DNA of 64,000 bases from Bin87 sp963663945 (GTDB taxonomy: Bacteria; Chloroflexota; Dehalococcoidia; Lucifugimonadales; UBA3495), in assembly GCA_963663945.1 (NCBI GenBank), contig OY760687.1:2480001-2544000 (forward strand), written 5' to 3'. Both the position numbers and the translations under genes were made by a program. A model generated the notes under the pieces. The model was not told the origin of the DNA. It made no database searches and saw nothing but the letters and a program-made list of their open reading frames with translations. How positions within the stretch are numbered: position 1 is the stretch's first letter; each line of letters opens with the position of its first letter. This document shows, in pieces, positions 61,179 to 64,000 of the stretch.

Positions 61179-62438
61179 TTATTCGCCGCTGGAGGTTAGA
61201 GTGTCCTTGATCCGGTCAAACAGGCCGCGCTGCTTGTCGTCCGTTGGTGGCTCCTGCGTCTCCGGGGTCGGGTCAGCGGTTGGTTCTTCAGGTTCGGCCG
61301 CGTCGGTCGGTTCCGATTTGCGGCTGGCGGCGCGTTTGTTCCGTGCGGGCGCCGGTGGTCTCTTGCCGTTATTCGCCAGGGAATAGGCCAAATCCTCGAC
61401 CAGTTTGCGCTGGTACTTGTTCAACTTGGAGGGTATGTCCACATCAACCAGGACTCGGATGTCGCCGCGTCGATCCGTTGGCCGTCCGTCGCGTCGGATG
61501 CGTGGGACGCCCCGCGCCCGAACCCGGAACTCGCTGCCCGCCTGGGTTCCGGGCGGTATCTCGAGATCCACGTCGTCGCCTTCCAGGGTGGGGATCGGCT
61601 TGGTCATGCCCAGGGCGGCTTCGGCCATATTAAGCGACGCCCGGTACAGCAGGTCGGATTCGTCCCGCTCAAAGAACGGGTGCTCCCGCACTCGCACCTG
61701 AACGTACAGGTTCCCGGGCGGCCCCCCGTTGGCTCCGGAATCGCCTTCCCCGGTGATCCGCACCTGCATGCCGTTATCGACACCCGCGGGAATCGTGACG
61801 GTGCGGGTGCGGCGACGCCGTTCGAAGCCCCGGGCGCGGCAGTTCGAGCAAGGGGTTTCTATGGAACGACCGTGGCCATTGCAGCTGGAGCATGGGGAGG
61901 TCACCGCAAACTGGCCAAACACGCTGCGCTGGGCGCGGCGTACCTGCCCGCTGCCGTTGCACGTGCGGCAGGTATCGATCGCTGTCCCAGGCTCATTGCC
62001 GGCTCCGGAACAATGGTGACAGGGCTCCACCCGATTGATCTCGATGTCCTTGTCGCAGCCGAATACGGCCTCTTCGAAGGTCAGGTTGACCCGTTGGCTG
62101 ATGTCCTCGCCGGAACGGGGCTGACTGGCGGTGCGACCGCCGCCTCCGAAGAATGTGTCGAAGATGTCCCCGAAGCCACCGAACGGGTCGAAACCGTCAA
62201 ACCCGCGTTCACCGCCGCCGTTCACACCGGCGTGGCCGAAGCGGTCGTAGCGGGTCCGCTTTTCCTGGTCGCTGAGGACCTGATACGCTTCGTTGATTTC
62301 CTTGAACGTATCCTCAGCGCCCGGGGTTTTGTTCCGGTCGGGATGGAATTCCATCGCCTTCCTGCGGAAGGCGCGACGGATCTCCTCTTCGTTGGCTCCC
62401 CGGTCGACGCCGAGGGTTTCGTAATAGTCTACGGGCAT
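61179..62438 (-). CDS. dnaJ: Molecular chaperone DnaJ
   Basis: A 419-residue class I J-protein. The J-domain (1-70) has the HPD tripeptide in EFHPDRNK; a Gly/Phe-rich linker follows (GFDGFDPFGGFGDIFDTFFGGGG); the zinc domain has CHHCSGAG, CRTCNGSG, CSSCNGHG and CSNCRARG, the last departing from CxxCxGxG at one glycine. The C-terminal 90 residues add an unusual low-complexity tail with many Pro, Thr, Glu and Lys. It stimulates DnaK. The start MPVDYYETLGV was preferred to an upstream in-frame GTG. A promoter lies at 62468-62497. No grpE or dnaK is adjacent. Confidence 0.94.
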   Translation of the reverse strand: MPVDYYETLGVDRGANEEEIRRAFRRKAMEFHPDRNKTPGAEDTFKEINEAYQVLSDQEKRTRYDRFGHAGVNGGGERGFDGFDPFGGFGDIFDTFFGGGGRTASQPRSGEDISQRVNLTFEEAVFGCDKDIEINRVEPCHHCSGAGNEPGTAIDTCRTCNGSGQVRRAQRSVFGQFAVTSPCSSCNGHGRSIETPCSNCRARGFERRRRTRTVTIPAGVDNGMQVRITGEGDSGANGGPPGNLYVQVRVREHPFFERDESDLLYRASLNMAEAALGMTKPIPTLEGDDVDLEIPPGTQAGSEFRVRARGVPRIRRDGRPTDRRGDIRVLVDVDIPSKLNKYQRKLVEDLAYSLANNGKRPPAPARNKRAASRKSEPTDAAEPEEPTADPTPETQEPPTDDKQRGLFDRIKDTLTSSGE

Positions 62439-62467
62439 AGCTTTCTGGCGAGTCACAATTTGGTTCG

Positions 62468-62497
62468 ATTATAGCCGACGCTGCGCGCAATGCTCAA
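62468..62497 (-). promoter_or_regulatory. Promoter of the dnaJ operon
   Basis: On the minus strand TTGAGC and a perfect TATAAT are separated by 18 bp, 30 bp upstream of the dnaJ start codon. No CIRCE or HrcA operator was seen nearby. Confidence 0.6.
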
Positions 62498-62569
62498 CAT
62501 CGCGCTCGAACTGCGTAGGATCGCACGAATCGGCGTACACAGTCCAGGCACCCGAACCTACCGGCCATT

Positions 62570-62944
62570 TCACGATAACGAACGGCCGACCAGGACGCCG
62601 GCGTAGGCGGCCGCCAGCCCGACGACCAGGTTGGCAGCGATTGATATCCCGGCTCGCGCCAATTCCCCGCCGGATGCGAGCCTGACGCCGTCATATGCCA
62701 GCGTGGAAAAGGTCGTGAAACCGCCCAACAGGCCAACGGTGAGCATGGCGCGCAGTTCCAAAGGCCACTCAGACCGCGTGATGAAAACCGTGGCCAGCAC
62801 TCCCAGGGCGAAGGACCCGACAACGTTGACCGCGAATGTTCCTGCCACCGTGTCCGCACCCAGGTATTGAGCAGCGAGCCGCCCGGCGCCGTATCGGAGC
62901 ACGGACCCGGCGGCGCCGCCGACCGCCACCAGCAGCCAGACCAC
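62570..62944 (-). CDS. crcB: Fluoride channel CrcB/FluC
   Basis: A 124-residue four-helix membrane protein. The family motifs are GGAAGSVLRYGAGRLA, GTFAVNVVGSFALGVLA and the signature GLLGGFTTFSTLAYDG. It forms a dual-topology fluoride export channel as a homodimer. The start is a GTG at 62944, just after the stop of the enolase-superfamily gene (1-bp gap), so translation may be coupled. No fluoride riboswitch was seen; with a protein gene directly upstream there is no room for one. Confidence 0.9.
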   Translation of the reverse strand: MVWLLVAVGGAAGSVLRYGAGRLAAQYLGADTVAGTFAVNVVGSFALGVLATVFITRSEWPLELRAMLTVGLLGGFTTFSTLAYDGVRLASGGELARAGISIAANLVVGLAAAYAGVLVGRSLS

Positions 62945-62945
62945 G

Positions 62946-64000
62946 CTACGCCCAGGTACCGCGCCGTTCCAGGGTGCGTTCGTCGAGCTCGATACCCCAG
63001 CCGGGGCGGTCGGACAGCGTGATCTTGCCGGCGACGATTTCGGGGCGGACGGTGAAGAGTTCTTCCCAGATCGGGTCGCGGTCCGCGGACGGGAAGGTCT
63101 CACAAATTTCCCCTACTTCCAGTCCGGCCACCAGGTGACCGTGCACCTGCGGGTCGTGATGGGGAGCCAGCCGCACGTTGTCCGCAGCGCACAGGCCGGC
63201 AATGCGCAGGCATTCGGTCACGCCACCGTTGCGGGTGCTGTCGTACTGCATCACCCGGACTCCTCCCCTTCGGATGAGGTCTCGGGCGTCCCAGCGAGTC
63301 ACGGCGTTTTCCCCCGATGCGATGGGGATGGTGGTCGAGGCGGCAACTTTGCCCAGGCCCTCGACTCGGTCGTACCAGTGGACCGGCTCCTCCAGCCAGC
63401 GAAGATTGAGCGGTTCCAGCATGCGGGCGCCGCGAATTGCGGTGTCCACATCCCACCCCTCGTTGACGTCCACCATTATGTCAATGCCGTCGCCTACAGA
63501 GCTGCGAACCGCGCTGACCCGCTCGTAGTCCTCAGCCAGGCTGACGTGGCCGATCTTCAGCTTGATGGCCTCATAGCCCATGTCAACGTAGGACTCGCAC
63601 TCCTGGACCAAATCGGCGGTGGATTTGCCCTCCTGGTAGTACCCGCCGGTGACGTAGCACGGCGCGGTGTTGGAATGGCCGCCGAGCAATTTGTAAACGG
63701 GCATGTCAGCCGCTTTGCCCTTGATGTCCCACAGGGCGATATCCACCGCCGCCAACGCCGTCAGTATCTGCGGGCGTCCGAACCCGGAGGCAGCCCAGCC
63801 GATCTGATGGCACAGCCCGAACATGTCGTCCCACAGTTGTTCGTGGTCGACCGGATCGCGTCCCAGGAGCATCGGTTTGAGCAGATCCACGACGGCACGC
63901 GAGGCGCCGTCCGCATGAATGGCGCCGTCACTGTCTTGCCGATAGATTCCGGCGAAACCCTGACCAGCGCCGTGGGCCTCGCCGATACCGTAGTAACCGG
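62946..64000 (-). CDS. Mandelate racemase/muconate-lactonising (enolase-superfamily) enzyme, 5' truncated
   Basis: The frame is open to the window end (351 residues visible), so the N-terminus is missing. Visible are GYYGIGEAHGAGQGFAGIYR from the capping domain, the KxK-type lysine region YEAIKLKIGHVS, metal ligands in DIMVDVNEGWD, WLEEPVHWYD and IASGENAVTRWD, and the C-terminal HHDPQVHGHLVAGL with the catalytic histidine. It should abstract an alpha-proton from a carboxylate sugar acid or similar; the exact subfamily is unclear. A GTG at 63890 is only an internal codon. crcB follows directly. Confidence 0.9.
   Translation of the reverse strand, partial: GYYGIGEAHGAGQGFAGIYRQDSDGAIHADGASRAVVDLLKPMLLGRDPVDHEQLWDDMFGLCHQIGWAASGFGRPQILTALAAVDIALWDIKGKAADMPVYKLLGGHSNTAPCYVTGGYYQEGKSTADLVQECESYVDMGYEAIKLKIGHVSLAEDYERVSAVRSSVGDGIDIMVDVNEGWDVDTAIRGARMLEPLNLRWLEEPVHWYDRVEGLGKVAASTTIPIASGENAVTRWDARDLIRRGGVRVMQYDSTRNGGVTECLRIAGLCAADNVRLAPHHDPQVHGHLVAGLEVGEICETFPSADRDPIWEELFTVRPEIVAGKITLSDRPGWGIELDERTLERRGTWA

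Noticed and set aside
62946..63060. Fluoride riboswitch before crcB
   Set aside because: The region upstream of crcB is coding sequence of the enolase-superfamily gene and no riboswitch pattern was recognised.

Overview
The window is a high-GC (roughly 60-65 % by eye), gene-dense bacterial chromosome segment with about 60 protein genes, one 23S rRNA gene and one initiator tRNA gene. The protein families point to a free-living aerobic heterotroph of the Chloroflexota, probably SAR202/Dehalococcoidia-like: several family III CoA-transferases, F420/FMN luciferase-like enzymes, an Rv0121-type F420 enzyme, a DUF1501/DUF1800 pair, NIPSNAP, an actinobacterial-type inositol-phosphate synthase and a stand-alone 23S gene. 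This assignment is inference; no 16S gene is present to test it.

Layout. 1-963 (+): end of an unknown gene and hemD. 960-11506 (-): a long co-directional run of enoyl-CoA hydratase, metF, acpS, nnr (NAD(P)HX repair), an F420/PPOX-type enzyme, an alpha/beta hydrolase, a ThDP enzyme, two tandem choline/aminoglycoside-kinase-like paralogues, radC and a cupin. 11584-15899: small housekeeping and small-protein genes (DUF167, a tyrosine phosphatase, two paralogous zinc-ribbon proteins, a JAMM metalloprotease), a CaCA exchanger and leuB. 16252-24178 (+): DUF1501, DUF1800, an NHL propeller, then glcD-glcE-glcF. 24175-31594 (-): a DUF2513-like accessory gene, a class V aminotransferase, an SDR, and trpD-trpC-trpF-trpB followed by a secreted HNH lipoprotein. 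31673-41957: an amidohydrolase, oligopeptidase B, an SRPBCC protein, three CaiB/BaiF CoA-transferases, two luciferase-like monooxygenases and an IsdG-type monooxygenase. 41986-45373 (-): a transcription unit of promoter, leader, 23S, tRNA-fMet and terminator. 45425-54331: a crotonase, MOSC, amt, MmgE/PrpD, CD225 plus DUF2752, NIPSNAP, a TIGR03619-type LLM enzyme, an NTF2-like protein and an MbfA-like iron exporter. 54425-64000 (-): an inositol-phospholipid cluster (ino1, PimA-like GT4, CDP-alcohol phosphatidyltransferase, hydrolase), then dnaJ-prmA-kinase-PP2C, crcB and a truncated enolase-superfamily gene.

How the genes work together. GlcDEF and the class V aminotransferase could form a glycolate-glyoxylate-glycine route. 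CoA-transferases, crotonases, LLM enzymes and hydrolases suggest catabolism of diverse organic acids. Ino1, a phosphatidyltransferase and a GT4 enzyme suggest an inositol phospholipid that is glycosylated.

The main points for follow-up are the 23S/tRNA-fMet unit unlinked from 16S and 5S, a three-copy GGGGCGAAT palindrome family, the inositol-lipid operon, the zinc-ribbon/JAMM locus with clustered TTACCG motifs, and several enzymes whose catalytic residues are replaced (an SDR, an alpha/beta hydrolase, a crotonase). I see no CRISPR array, transposase, integrase or recognisable prophage.
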